64,000 nt of DNA from Cocos nucifera (GCA_006176705.1 QRFJ01000386.1:310001-374000), one strand, 5' to 3'; positions 48,111-60,799 are shown, counted from the stretch's first letter. Translations and numbers: made by a program. The notes: generated by a model from the sequence alone, not told the origin.

Positions 48111-49910
48111 TGTTTTTTTTGTCGAATAAATCTCTAAATTTCAAAAAGCTCAAATTTAGTTCTCATAATTTTACAATGGTTTAATATCATCCTCCCTCCC
48201 CATTCCTACTTTCTCATATTGAAAATCCCTATTGGCATTAACCGATGATTATATGACTAACTATATAGCATAAATCATTTAGATGTATGATTGACCGACG
48301 AAGATATGGTATATAGATGATAACATAACATATAATGACATAATATATAAATGACGATATGATATATATTACAGAATTTTCTATCTTAAAATATATAATC
48401 CCCAAGTATCACATCATCATTTATATATCATAAATTATATTTTTGGTCCTCTAACTTTTATAAAAATTTTACATAATCATTATAGCTTAAAAAAATTTAG
48501 TTAGGTCCTTAATTTTTCACTATGATTTAATGTAGCCTTTCCAATCAATTCTAACCATAGTTTCTAACAACAAAAATTCTCAGAAATCTCCAATTAGGAC
48601 CCATATGCCTCCCTTCCTCCTCTTTGGCCTCTCCCTTGTCTTAGGTACTCAACACCCTTCTCCTCCTCCATTCTTGAGATCACCACCCTCCCCAACCCCC
48701 AACAAAAATGCCTCCATATTGCATGCACCAGGTGCGATTCAACCACAAAATTCCATAGTGGATAACACTCTACACTAGATCTTATGTTTCACTAATTCTT
48801 GATTGCACCTCATCCATCGTTAAATATGCTCCAAGATTTGCCTTGGTTCACTTCCACCTGGTGCATAATTTCTCCCCCCCAACACACATCCCTTCTCCTC
48901 CTTCTCCAGCCTTCACAACAAACATGCCCTCCACCCTTGTGACAACACAATCCTATGCCTCCTCCTTACATGGCCGTCCTTTTCCGCTTCACTTTTACTA
49001 TAGCACTGTACCTATTATGCCTTGACCTCTTCCATCGTCTAGCCTGCTATCACCTCCTCCCACTCAAGCCTACAATCATGCGGCCTTCCTCCGCCTTACT
49101 TTTTCTATCTCTTGTCCCACTAGCAAGAAAAAGGGTAGCAAAGTATAATAATAGAAAGAAAGAAAGAGGAATAGGAGGAGAAATACCATATAATTATGAG
49201 CTCAAGTTGGAAAAGATGACAGCATGCTTAAGCGACAAAGGCAAAGACTCAATAGAAGAGGTAAGAGCAGAGTGGGTGTAGTGCCATAATGAAGGTGGAG
49301 TAGGAGGATGGCCATGCGAGGAAGAGATGAGAGGGCTAGGTCATCATAAGGGTGGAGACCTTGGTCATAGCTGAGGGTAGAGGAGGAGGAGAAGGGAATG
49401 GCGGGGTTGGATCATCTTGATGATAGAGAAGAATGGGAGAATCAGTTGGAAAGGCTTTATTAAATTATAGTTGAAAAATTAAGAGACATAATTAGGAATT
49501 TCAAACTACAAGGATCATGTAAATATATCTATAAAATTTAGAGTACCAAAAATATAATTTATAGTTCATGAGTGATGATGTAATATTCAATAATTAAAAA
49601 GTTTTTAGTAAAAAATTTCACAGCATGTACCATATCATCATTCATAAATCATATCATTAAAATAAAATTTTTAACTGTTATGCTACATCACCATTCATAT
49701 ATTTCAAATTAGTCCATCACATAATCATCCATTTAAATAGTTTTCGCCGCTTAATCATCGAATAATGCTAGTAGGAGGGATTTCTGGTGAGAGAAAGTAG
49801 TCAGAGAAGAAAGATATCATTAGAATGGTTATAAAATAATATGAGTCAAATTTGAGCTTTTTGAAGTTTAGAGACTTACTAAAAAACCAACCTAAATTTG
49901 AAAAACCACT
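48110..49910. mobile_element. Large foldback element (about 1.8 kb)
   Basis: The left arm 48115-48600 and the reverse complement of the right arm 49430-49905 align: AATCTCTAAATTTCAAAAAG / AGTCTCTAAACTTCAAAAAG and AGCTCAAATTT at the outer ends; TATATTTTTGGTCCTCTAA / TATATTTTTGGTACTCTAA and AGCCTTTCCAA further in. The centre is CT-rich on the left (48600-48730) and GA-rich on the right (49270-49440), so it may pair too. No transposase. Similar in design to the 12682-13670 element; a long-TIR Mutator-like or foldback element. Confidence 0.75.
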
Positions 49911-50459
49911 AATTGGAAAGAAAAGAAAAAAAATGAAGCATGCATCTTATGAGCATAGGCCTCATCGTGTAACTACATATTCCTAATTAGTTGCATAAAA
50001 GAATCTAGACCGTGCAAGTAATATATTTTTTTTGGTAGAAAGACCATGCAAGTAATTGAAGCACAACATAATGAAGTAAAGGTGGAAGGGTGAATAGTTT
50101 TCTTCCTCCGTATCCTCCATATAATTCTTAGGATGATTTAATAAAACCTCCCCATGACCTTGAAGTCATGGATATGATCCGAATGCTAAGAACTTTCCAT
50201 TATGCCATACGTATACCAAAAGGAACACCAATTCAAATCAGTATCCAAAATTCCAGCCCAGATGTATGAAATCTCAAGAGGTTTTACCAGCCCAGATCCT
50301 TTTCAACGCTTGAAGTACATAAATTATTGCAGTTATCCCTATCATCATCTTCTCTATATACAATTGGCTCAATTAAATAGAATAATAATTTTAACAAAAA
50401 ATTTAGGAGTCTAGCTCACCCATTGCCAATCCTATGCTTAGAAATCTTTATCCTAAATA

Positions 50460-50830
50460 CACTATTATGAAAATAGTAAAAGACTGACGCTATAAATGAT
50501 ATTTTACGATGCTAATAAGCATCGAAAATAAGATCCACGATGCTTTAAAAAGCATCGCGAAAGCGTCGCGTATGTAAGTGTGAAGAAGAAAAACCTTGAC
50601 GCTTTTTAAAAGCATCGCAATATTTTCTAACAACGCTTTATAGCATCATAAATTTAAATTTTATCGATGTTTTTTAGTATCGTTAATGATAATGCATTCT
50701 GCACTCTACCGAGACGCTTATAGAAGCATTACCAGTTAAGTCACTAGCGATGCTTATAAGTATCGTTAATTAGTTCTATTAACGATGCTTATAAGCACCA
50801 TTAATTTTTTTAATAGAAAAAAAAAATATA
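50460..50830. repeat. Left subterminal palindromic repeats of the CACTA element
   Basis: Around ten GATGCTT(A/T)TAAGCATCG-type half or whole palindromes, e.g. CGATGCTTTAAAAAGCATCG at about 50532 and GACGCTTTTTAAAAGCATCG at about 50599. The same words recur at 56630-56770. Confidence 0.85.
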
Positions 50831-51330
50831 TATTTTATATATAGAAAAAAAATAATATAAAAATTTTTGTACAAAATTATATCAATTATTAAAACATAAA
50901 CCTGTACAATTACCACCATTCACACCAAAAGTAAACATCAATAGCAAATTTAATCAAAAAATATTATTTTATATAAATAAAAATAAAGTACTAATTGTCC
51001 ATTATAATCAAGAGTTCAACAAACTAAAAGCATATAGAAAATATAAGACTATAATAAAAATAAAATGATGTCAGTCTGCAGACGGATGGTCGTTACTGTC
51101 TCAACGTGATGTGCTGCCGTCTCGATGGGTGCTTGATATACCAAGAGCCTACAAGAAATATATAAAAAGTTTGATTTATAAATCTATAAATAAAAATATA
51201 TAAAATATTAAATTAATATAAAAATATATATTTAATAATATGTATTTATCTGAGATGAACCATACATCTCTAACAAAGATGTAAGTCGATCAATCTATCC
51301 CCTTATGACCTATATCTCGGCATGGCTCTG

Positions 51331-52960
51331 TCACATCCCCTCCATCTCAGCAGCACGACTCTGTTTAATCTCTTGTATCTCCGCCTCAAGTCCATGGATG
51401 CGTGAATCCTGAGCATCTGCTGCAGCATGCTGCGTATATCTACTCACCTCAGATAACTGAGTGGGGGTGACTCCTACTCCATAACCCCTCACTCGATCGT
51501 AGCGCTCTGATTCCATCAATTCTGTAAATACCTCGACCTCGATACGGTTCTACTGCATAGATACTACGGACTCATCCTCACGCTCCGTAATGAGAGATGT
51601 AGCCCTCTCCTATATTTATTTTGAAAACAAGAGTTATACATTAATAACTAACAAAATTAAACTAAAATTATTGTACAAAATAGAATATTAATAATGCCAT
51701 ACATATAAATCTCTCGACTCACCCCAAACAAAATTACCATCCTGATGAGTATGAGTCATCCGATAAAACTCCACTTTACCTGGTTTCTCTCATGCTCATC
51801 TACCTACATAAATAATTTCAATTTTAAGCAAATAGTTATAACAATTTTAAAAAAAAAAGAGGATATAGACATGGTCCACGATACATAATGATATTAGCTA
51901 TATAAATATTTTAACATAAAAATTATAAGTTAATTATAAAAGTTTAAGAAACATACAAACTTCTATCGGAGTCGTGCATAACTCTTCGACCTCGATGTAT
52001 GAAGAACAGACTAAGCTGCTCGTGCAGCTCTACCAATAGCAGAATAAGTCTATAAAATAAAGTAAAGAAGGACATTATATGAATAATATATAATATATAA
52101 TATAAATTAATATTTTTATAAAATATTTAAAAAAAAGATAATGAATTAATAATATACTTGTGCCCTTTTGGAGAACCAATAATGAACTAGCTCCATGCAC
52201 TAATGAGGGGGTACATTAGGAGGATAATTCCTAGCAACCTCCTCCTCTGTCATACCCTATCTCATATAGTCCCTTTTCAATTGTGCTCTATATTCTTTCC
52301 ATTTGCGGTTGAGAGATTTCATTACAAAATCATGAGTTGATGGAGGGAGAATAAACTTACTCTACAAAAAAAGTTAAATAAAATAAATTATATAAATGAT
52401 TAATAATTAATATATAGTATGAACATCAGTTCATTATCCCTATAATTCGGAGGATTTCAACTTTGTACGTTGAAAGCATATCATTCCATTTTGCATAATC
52501 CAACGGACATAGCTGAGGCCTCCGAGCAAAAGTCCCCAAAAATGAAGTCAATAAGCAGGCAGCTTGCTTAACTGACTGATCTAGCTGATTGCACTCCACA
52601 ATAATTCTCTTATCCTCATGCATCTGCCATACATCTCGTACTACTGTGAGTCCACGTCTGGAGCGTACTCTTCCAGATTTGTCTACAAAAAATACATAAA
52701 AATAACGATATCATAAATATACATAAAATAAAATAAAAATAAATAACATGAAAGATAATGTATACCCTAAATGTGTATCTCATCATCTGGCTGATAAATA
52801 GGAGGATCGTGCTGTGCTGATGATGAAGAAAGACAGGGCTTGAAATGCCATGCAGCTGAACTAAACTCAGGCTGTTGTGCTGAAGAAGACGTACCGGCCT
52901 CTGTCTGTGAAAACTGAAACTCCGCACCAGCATATCATCCCATGTAGTGCATGATGTCAC
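51331..52960 (-). pseudogene. TNPA-like (transposase_24 / Ptta-type) protein fragments of the CACTA element
   Basis: A conserved block at 52623-52426 reads IIVECNQLDQSVKQAACLL and FLGTFARRPQLCPLDYAKW, matching the N-terminal part of plant transposase_24/En-Spm proteins. A C-terminal block at 51519-51331 has RVRGYGVGVTPTQLSEVSRY followed by a coiled-coil-like HGLEAEIQEIKQSRAAEMEG. Intervening sequence contains stops, though some gaps could be introns. In En/Spm this protein binds subterminal repeats. Confidence 0.7.
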
Positions 52961-53153
52961 CTAGCATTTATATAAATAAAAGATAGAATCAATTAATATA
53001 TAAAGTAAAATAATATAATAATTAATACAAATTATATACATCATAAATAATTATTACCAATAACAATCAAACAGTAGTGTTTTCTTTAAATTCTATCCTA
53101 ACCAACATCGTCGTAGCATTTAAATCATCAGCTGGCATAAAATTATAGAGCAT

Positions 53154-54303
53154 ACATTATGTATAAGTGTCATCGTCATCATCCTCCACTTGGTTTTCCA
53201 TATCATATAAGTCTCTAAATTTTGTTTTGATAACAATAAACCAATCTTTATCTTTTGCGTCTTGTACACAAAATATTTGACGAGCTTGAGATGAAAAAAT
53301 AAATGGGTCATCCTTCAATAACACACCAATGTGTATCAATCTTAAAAAATTTATAAGTGTAAATCCATTTGCATCTTGTTTCAAGCCTCTTGGTGAGTTT
53401 ATATCCATCCAATCACATCTAAACAATACTACTTTAAATTTTTCTTAATAATCCAACTCATAGATATCTTTAAATGCACCATAATAGGATTTTTCATCCA
53501 CTTCCATCATAACACCACTATTCTATGTTTTTCTAAATTTCTCCCATTCTCTAGTATAAAATTTAAAGCTATTAATTATAAAACCATTATATCTATTCAT
53601 AATCTTATTAGATTCTCGAGCAAGAGCCTATTAGTTCATTTGAATTATTTTTCTCCATCATCTTTGATACCTAAAAAAATGATATGAAGTGTTGTTAAGT
53701 TATCTGATATTAAATATGTATCAAAAATTAGGATATCTCATAATTAAATATAAATCAAATCTGATTCGAAAGCCACACAGAAAATAACTCGATCAACCAT
53801 CGCTGTTCAATCCTTACATTAGAATGAATGTTATGGTTGGCTCGTCATCATTAGATGTATGTATAGACTCCTCAACATGCATACGTTCTGTATGTGTACA
53901 TCCATCAAACATTCCAACCGTTTCTATATACTACTGGATTCTCCTAAATTTTGAACACCAAGTCCAAAAGCATCTATGATCAAATTTCTTATATCATCAT
54001 CTCTTGCAGAATTGTCTTGTAGGCTAGTGGATCCAAAATGAGTTAGGGGTTGGTTACATGATGATGGCAACATAAATTTTTCATGAAAAATTTAGTCGGT
54101 ATAACCTCTTTAAAAACTATTTCAAACCAAATGTTCTTCAACAATTTGTGGATCTAAAGAAGAACTATTTACACATTTCCGATGTGAATATAAAATCTTT
54201 CCATTCAAACTACTTTTCTCCATACCAAATTTAATAAGGTCATAAACTCCATCTAAATATTCTTTACTATTCCTTGGTTTATTTATCCAACTTTTGTCCA
54301 TTA
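53154..54303 (-). pseudogene. TNP2-type transposase, N- and C-terminal domains only
   Basis: At 54303 a frame begins MDKSWINKPRNSKEYLDGVY and continues with KILYSHRKCVN and QIVEEHLV, the transposase-associated N-terminal domain of plant TNP2 proteins, then hits stops. By 53520-53157 the frame shows the C-terminal DUF4216 domain: MEVDEKSYYGAFKDIYELDY, VLFRCDWMDINSPRGLKQDA, NFLRLIHIGVLLKDDPFIF, DWFIVIKTKFRDLYDME. The catalytic tnp2 core and DUF4218 that should lie between are missing. The element could not move by itself. Confidence 0.75.
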
Positions 54304-55565
54304 TAGGATAAAAATGATTGAACTTACAACTTATCTAAAAATAAGAAAAATTATACAATCTATATTAATGCAATGAGTAAAAAATATCAATTATTTCATA
54401 AAATTCAAAAAAATAACAGTTATTATAGTTTATTATAAAACTTGAAGACTTAAAAATACATCTAGATATGATATGATTTACATAGTAAATGCTTACTATC
54501 ATCAACTAATAGATAAAGAATATCCTATTTCATTCAAAAAATGTATTAATTCTATAGGTCAATTACAACAATCAAACGATATGCAACAAGAGCCAAAAAA
54601 AAAATTTCGATAGCATTTTTTCTTAGTTCTTCCATATAGGAAGAACAAAAGAAAAATACCGTTTGAAATTTTTTTCGAACCCTCAGTATACTATTTGATT
54701 ATTATAATGACCTATAGAATTACTCATATTTTTCAAACTATCCATACTGGACAATCAATTAAATAATGTACATAATTTTTTTATCTGTATAAAAATAAAT
54801 AAATATATGGATACAATAGAATATGTAAATTAATCAAAAGATGGGTCTATGATTCCATGCAATATATTTTTTTTAAAATTAATTCATAATTAACATTGCC
54901 TAGCATCTTCCATTGGCCTGAGCGCATAGGGCTGGATGCCTTCGACGCTAACTAGGATCAAAGACCCAAGCGTGCAAGGTCGAGACCCAAGTCTCGTGCA
55001 TGTTAATTAAATATTGTACACTATGTCATAAACTTTTAACAACTCAGTTAGATAATTATCCGATGGCAATCAAATAATAAAGAATCAACAAAATAAATTC
55101 TTAGGATTAGCATGCATTCTAACCAAATCATTGTTAAATAAATCCTCACTAAAGGCTCAAAGGATCAACAAAATTAATCTTTTTAAAACATTCAAAATTT
55201 TTATATACAAAAAAATAAACAATCTCTTTCCTAAAATCAGTATAGCCATCAAAAGCTAAGACATCACAATCAAATCTAGAAATAATTAATAAAAATAATT
55301 AAAATATTATCTAAATTCTCTAACTACTATGTACACTTCCAAATAATGCCATACACAAAGAATAATCTTCCAATCTAAAAAATAAAATATTATTAGAGAA
55401 ATAAATTATTTACAATGAATAATAATATGAGAAAATACTAGATGATATTATTTTCGTCAAATACCTGCATTCAATAAAAAATATGATAGTCGATAATTAA
55501 TATATACTTTATCTATTTTAAATTATCTAAAATATATTTTAAAAATAATTTTTAAATTATATATC

Positions 55566-56590
55566 AAAGGTCGGAGAGTGAGGGGCGTGGAGGAGCACCG
55601 GTGGCTAGAAGGGAGGCGATGCAATCAGAGAACAAGGGGGCCAAGGAGCACGGCCCGCTGGGAGGGCCAGGGATGGGTGTCGATTGGGTCAGTGGCCAGG
55701 CCGGGGGGGCAGTAGGTGCGGCGTCGGGGAGGGGGGCGACGTCGGGGAAGGGATGGTGGGTGGTCGGATCGGGGAGGAGGATCGGGGGGTCTTTTGGGCT
55801 TGTGCAGATGGCCACCGGGAGGGAAGGAGGGCCGTGGATGGTCTCAAGGACGGTGTACGATGTGGACGGCATGGGTGCGGCGTGGACGGATGCAAGCAGA
55901 GGGGAAGAGGACCAAGGAGCACGGCCCACTGGGAGGGCCGAGGAGGGTTGTCGACTGGGTCAGTGGCCGAGCCGGGGGGCAGGGGTGTGGCATCGGGAGG
56001 TGGGCGACGTCGAGGAGGGGGATGGTGGATGCGGCCGGGTCGGGGAGAGAATATTGGGTCTTTTGGGCTTGCGCAGACGGCCACCGGAGGGGAGGAGGGC
56101 CGATGGGTGGTCTTCGAGGAGGGTGAATGGCGTGGGTGTGGTGGATGGACGGATGCAGAGCAGAGAGGAAGGGGGCCAAGGAGCACGGCCCGCTGGGAGG
56201 GCCGGGGATGGGTGTCGACTGGGTCTTGGTTGAGCCGGGGGCAGTGGGGTGCGGCATCGAGGAGGTGGGTGATATCGGGGAGGGGGATGGTGGATGCGGT
56301 CGGGTCGAGGAGGGGGATCGGGGGGGTCTTTTGGGCTGGTGCAGATGGCCGTCGAGAGGGGAGGAGGGCTGGTGGGGTGGTCTTGAGGATGGCGAACGGC
56401 ATGGACGGTGCAGCTGCGGCAGCAGAGGGGAGCGGTGGACGGCGGTGCGGCGTGGACAACGGGTGTGGCACCGACGGCAGAGAATCGACGGAGATGGAGG
56501 CCGAGAGTGGGAAGGGGATTAGGGCACGAGAGAATGGAAGGAAAGGGTGGGGGGGCAGCGGTGGATAGGTTAGGGCATGGGAGAATCGGG
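55566..56590. repeat. GC-rich block with three tandem units of about 267 bp inside the CACTA element
   Basis: The landmark CCAAGGAGCACGGCCC recurs at 55641, 55912 and 56176, and CTTTTGGGCTTG-CAGA-GGCC recurs once per unit (near 55791, 56060 and 56327). Base composition flips sharply from the AT-rich flanks. Long frames are open on both strands (minus: Pro-rich; plus: Gly/Arg-rich) because of composition. No protein domain is recognised. Confidence 0.85.
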
Positions 56591-57155
56591 AGTGGATTAA
56601 GCGAACCTAACGACACTTTTTAGCGCCATTAAATAATGGCGCAAAAAAAGCATCGATAATTTCTTAATTTAATGATGCTTTTTCTAAAAGCATCGACGTT
56701 GATAATGTTGAAATTTTATGATGCTTTTATGCGCCGTTAAAAATACGATGCTTTTTAAAAGCGTCGGGAGAAAATGGTCATTAATTCTATGTTTTCCTGT
56801 AGTGATGCCATTGCCAGATTTTATATGGCTTGTCACTAGCCTGATGTTACGCATCAACATGTATGGTACACTTGAACACTCATCCAAGAACAATAAATTG
56901 CAAAATTTCCATAAAGATTTAATTTCTTTTCCTAGAGCACTGCTTTGGGTCCAAATACTACTGTAAGTAAACTAAAAGAGACTTTAAAACAAGTTATAAG
57001 CAGTTTCTACAAGATGCATCTAATTAAGTCTTTCTACTGGATGTAAGCTACTTTCTTCTATATATATATATATGAAACCTTAATGCTAATTAACTTCTTT
57101 AATATCATATATAATCTAGTCAACTAACAAATGGCTTATGGCTGCCACGATTCTA

Positions 57156-60100
57156 CTAGGCATGGTCCACAAGCGAGGATGTAAATATACTCTGGCCCGG
57201 TGATAAGAGTGCTTTAGGATCATACTTCCTCTTCATCTCAACAAACATGTTCCATTTGGGACCGAAATGCTTCATCCAATCTTCCTGAGATCCGTAATGG
57301 GGCAAGTACTGTTTATATTTGATGCCTTTCTGATCGCAGAACCGTAATATCTCCATATTTTGATTTTCCAAATACTCCCAATTGTCCATTGCAGCAGACC
57401 ATAGCAAACCTACGGAGTAGAAGACATCTTCATCAGGGACCACAGACGACATACTCCCGTCCCACCTGTAACATATGCAATCCATATAATAATTAGCAAA
57501 CCATATTAATTCATCCAAGGATCATTAGTCGTTAAGTAGTTCACGTACTTGTTCTTTTTCATAGCATAGATAAGAATTGGACCCATTGACTTGTTGTGCT
57601 CCAGTATACCCATGAAGACTCCATTATTAAAGTCTTGTATACTAGACTTGGGTACAAATATAGTAAGCCATGGGTGAGGAGCATCCCAAAGGCCCACTGA
57701 TCGGAGTTTCAACTCCCCATCATGAACTCTGTGGAGAAATCGCTCATAGGAGACGTCGTTTGTGAATGCAAACCTTGGAACAAAGCTCAGCTCTTCAAGC
57801 AACAATTCAAGTTCCTGTCAGTATGTCTAAATTCTCAGTAGCTTGAAAACTCTGCAGCTAATCTAAAAAGTCAGCGCACCATTTCAGCACACGAACTAAA
57901 ATAAAATGTCGGACACGTCCTTTTTTTAACTGATCAAATCGGTCAAACGCTTCTTAATTTGTTCACAGGCATCCAATGAACAGATGAAAATGACATTCCA
58001 ACTAACCATTTGTTCACACTTTTACAGCTTCTTTAACAACCTCAAGTTTCCAAAGCTTATCTACTTTTGCCGGAGTTCAATATCGATCTATCAAACATGA
58101 TGCTGGTAGGCCTACGTACTTACCCGTCCAAAAATGTTATGGAATGCTACATTTCATAGCACGCATTTGAACCCATAAGAAGATCCTCCAAAATGAAGGC
58201 TTGTGTTCCTAACAATGGATTAAGAAATGTAAGTACACTTAAGAAGTAGTGAATGGTCGAATGTATATATGAAGGTTATGAACGAAACAGTCTGGAGAAC
58301 AGGTTACGTACTATTCGTGAAAAGGCTCATACATAGTATCAGACTACATCTAGACGACCGTCACAAAGAGAGAGAGAGAGAGACCTAGACATACGAAGTT
58401 CTGTATAAAAAACCCAGATATTAAAGATAGTCTCAGAACAAACTTTGGGCTGCTCAGGCTGGTGCAGTTAAATGAAATGAGCGCCCATCTCAACTGCAAC
58501 TTAATTACAAACGTCAAGTCTGGTTCATTTCATAACAAACCAATTCCTGAACGAACACATTATCCAATTGATGACAAGCTAATCGAGACTCCTCGCGTTT
58601 GGCTCCTTTATGAGTCAGAACCTTATAAGAGCCTTGAGCTTGTTTTTTTTTTTTTTCCCTGGTCAAACGAATTGAAACCTGGCTGTTTACGAACAGCGCA
58701 ATTCATCTATATATAGGCTATAATCCTGAGAAAAGAGATTAAGAGAAAGGGAGAAGAGTTCCAAGTACCATATATGCATGCCAGTCGTAGCGAAGCATGC
58801 ACGTTGTCAGAGATCGTATGAACCAAATAATGTTTTAAGGGAGACCAATGACCAATCCAGAGATAGAGGAGATGGACCACAGAGCTTTCCTTGGTTCCCA
58901 GCTCTGGTAAGAGACGCAAAAGATCTTTTGGGGTTAGAATCACGCGACTCCTATGAAAAATATGATGATGGGCACAAGTCAGCAAACTGGTGGGTTTTCT
59001 TCTTCATTTTATTTCTTTTTTTTTTTTCACCTGATCCACCACGGATGAAGATGATGCCGTGACCAAGTTGTAGTACATGGCCCCTTCCAAGCAGTAAACG
59101 AGGCCGTGCTGCGCTCCCAACCCGGCGATCCTCTCCGAGTCCCTCCCCGAGAAGGAGGAAGACTTCCAGCTCCCGATAAGGCTTCCATCCGCCACCGGAA
59201 CCGATCCCTCCACGTAGTCGAACCCAGCTCCCTCGGACATCATTATCAGGCGCTCTTGGTCCCTCGTGAACGCGCCAAAATCGGCGTAGATTAATCGCAC
59301 CCACCGCACCCTCTGTGGTGCCGGCTCCAGGGAGATCCGTGCCCGGGTTATGATCCCAAACTGGCCCAGCCCTCCTAATACGGCATAGAATAGCTCCGAG
59401 TTGTGGTCGCCGGAGCATGTGACCATCTCCCCCTTCCCTGTTCCTCATGCAAGCCAACAACCAAACACTAGCTCTCTTTATTTTCTCAGATATATAAGGT
59501 GCACTTTAATTTTCTTGTCTTATCATTAACGTACATAACTCTTCATATAGGTATGGTAACCCCACTTGATATATATATATATATATATATATATTAATTT
59601 GGAGATCATGCAGTAACGGTCGTAATCAGGATATAGATGTCAGTACCGGTGACGACGTCCAGTTCATACACGTTGGAGATCTGCGGGCCGTACGGGTCGG
59701 AAAGCCTGGCCACTCACGCCGGCGTTAGAGAGGGTGCCACTGACGGTCAAGTAGAGGTAGTCGGTCCATGAGCACGGTGCAACACCGTGCTGCAGCGCCG
59801 CATGCAGCACGCCGATCCAAAGTTGCTCGCCGCCGGCATCGACATAACGAAACGAGGAGTCATCGTTCGAGTGCACGATTATCCGATCGGTAAGACCATG
59901 GCGGAGCGATGCCATGTGTATGACCACTCCGTTAGGAGCGAAGGCTTGGCCTTTGACGGAGTGGCCGTGGCCTCGGGGGGCTATGGTGAACGGGTGGGAC
60001 GTGGAGAGGAGAATTGCACCAGCGCGGCAATGTCATGGGGGGACGAAGGGTTAAAAACAGCGGCAGGGGTGGCTTGGGAGAGGCGGCCGAAGTCGGTAGA

Positions 60101-60268
60101 GACTGACTCGGTAGAGTTAGGATCGATGCGGATTTTGGTAAGAAGGTCTGGGGGCAGGGACCCAGGCCAGGGCCTTAGCTGGTTGACCATGGACATGAGG
60201 CTAGTTTTGAGGAAGATGACTAGAAGGAAGGATGAGATAGAGCTGGTCCCTAGCAAGGCCAAGGCCAT
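57156..60268 (-). CDS. CKX: Cytokinin dehydrogenase (CKX), four exons, exon 1 carries two opposite frameshifts
   Basis: Exons 60268-59647, 59437-59031, 57814-57549, 57465-57156; borders GT..AG and phases fit. CKX is a covalent-FAD enzyme that degrades cytokinins by removing the N6 side chain. The N terminus (MALALLGTSSISSFLLVIFL) resembles a secretion signal. FAD domain: the flavinylation motif RGHGHSVKG, then WTDYLYLTV-GTLSNAG and GQAFR. Substrate domain: GLWDAPHPWL, FVPKSSI, GPILIYAMKKNKWDG, PDEDVFY and the terminal DPKALLSPGQSIF. A one-base loss near 60006-60025 and a one-base gain near 59692 leave about 100 codons, including the GHS motif, out of frame with both ends. Read literally it is a pseudogene; two assembly errors are the alternative. 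TVGGTLSNAG has become TVSGTLSNAG. Confidence 0.9.
59571..59594. repeat. (AT)n microsatellite in CKX intron 1
   Basis: About 12 AT units between exons 1 and 2 of the CKX gene. Confidence 0.85.
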
Positions 60269-60359
60269 CGGTAATTGGTTACAATTGGTTACAAATAAGA
60301 GTGGTGCTGAAAGTGGTGGCTTGAGTCGATGAAAAGAGATCGTGGGAGGAGCTGCGACT

Positions 60360-60384
60360 CATATATATATATATATATATATAT
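60360..60384 (-). promoter_or_regulatory. (TA)n tract that may serve as the CKX TATA region
   Basis: A TA run of about 25 bases, about 95-115 bp upstream of the CKX ATG. It is the only TATA-like sequence close by and is directly adjacent to a MITE-like inverted repeat. Confidence 0.4.
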
Positions 60385-60645
60385 GGGGATTTTAATAGCC
60401 GGTCTATTTATGGACCGTACCCAATGGGTATTTAATGTTTCTAAAAAAATAATAAAATATTTAGATTAAGATGATATTAAAGACAAAAATTATTGTGAAG
60501 GATATAATAGGTATAATTATTTTTATAAAAATAAAAATTTTGCCTTTAATATCCTCTTGATTAAGATGTTTTGCTATTTCCAAAGAACATTAAATGCTCC
60601 TTACTAAGTGCCCTTAGGGCACTCGTTAGCAAAATCCTAATTTTT
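60385..60645. mobile_element. MITE-like inverted repeat upstream of CKX
   Basis: The left half (GGGGATTTTAATAGCC, GGGTATTTAATGTTTCT, TTAGATTAAGATGATATTAAAG) is mirrored by the reverse complement of the right half (TAGGATTTTGCTAACG, GAGCATTTAATGTTCTTTGG, ATCTTAATCAAGAGGATATT). About 260 bp, non-coding, able to form a long imperfect hairpin. It probably inserted in or next to a TA target. Confidence 0.65.
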
Positions 60646-60799
60646 AGTTTCTACACAGCATTTTTTTAACAATTGGTCCATCATTAAATGCTCATATAAT
60701 TTTTAATCTAAAGGACAAAAATATCCACCATATCATTAAATGCTCAGATCATTGATATGTCAATTATTATAGACAAAAATACCATCATAGCTTATTAGA

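Larger units (their letters stand above)
50460..56804 (-). mobile_element. CACTA (En/Spm) transposon, internally deleted
   Basis: The left end CACTATTATGAAAATAG and the reverse complement of the right end CACTACAGGAAAACATAG are CACTA-type inverted termini. Flanks ATA (left) and ATG (right) are a 3-bp duplication with one mismatch. Both subterminal regions carry many copies of GATGCTTTTTAAAAGCATCG-like palindromes, as expected for TNPA-binding sites. Inside, on the minus strand, are fragments of a TNP2-type transposase and of a TNPA-like protein, plus a GC-rich triplication. The right end lies about 350 bp from the CKX stop codon. Confidence 0.88.

Noticed and set aside
54890..55010. Short GC-richer island that at first looked like a tRNA or structured RNA
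   Set aside because: I could not fold it into a cloverleaf or find A/B box motifs; it lies inside the CACTA element.
55601..56616. Long overlapping frames on both strands (up to 294 codons) in the GC-rich block
   Set aside because: They exist in several frames at once, are low-complexity (Gly/Arg or Pro/Ser) and follow the tandem repeat; composition explains them.
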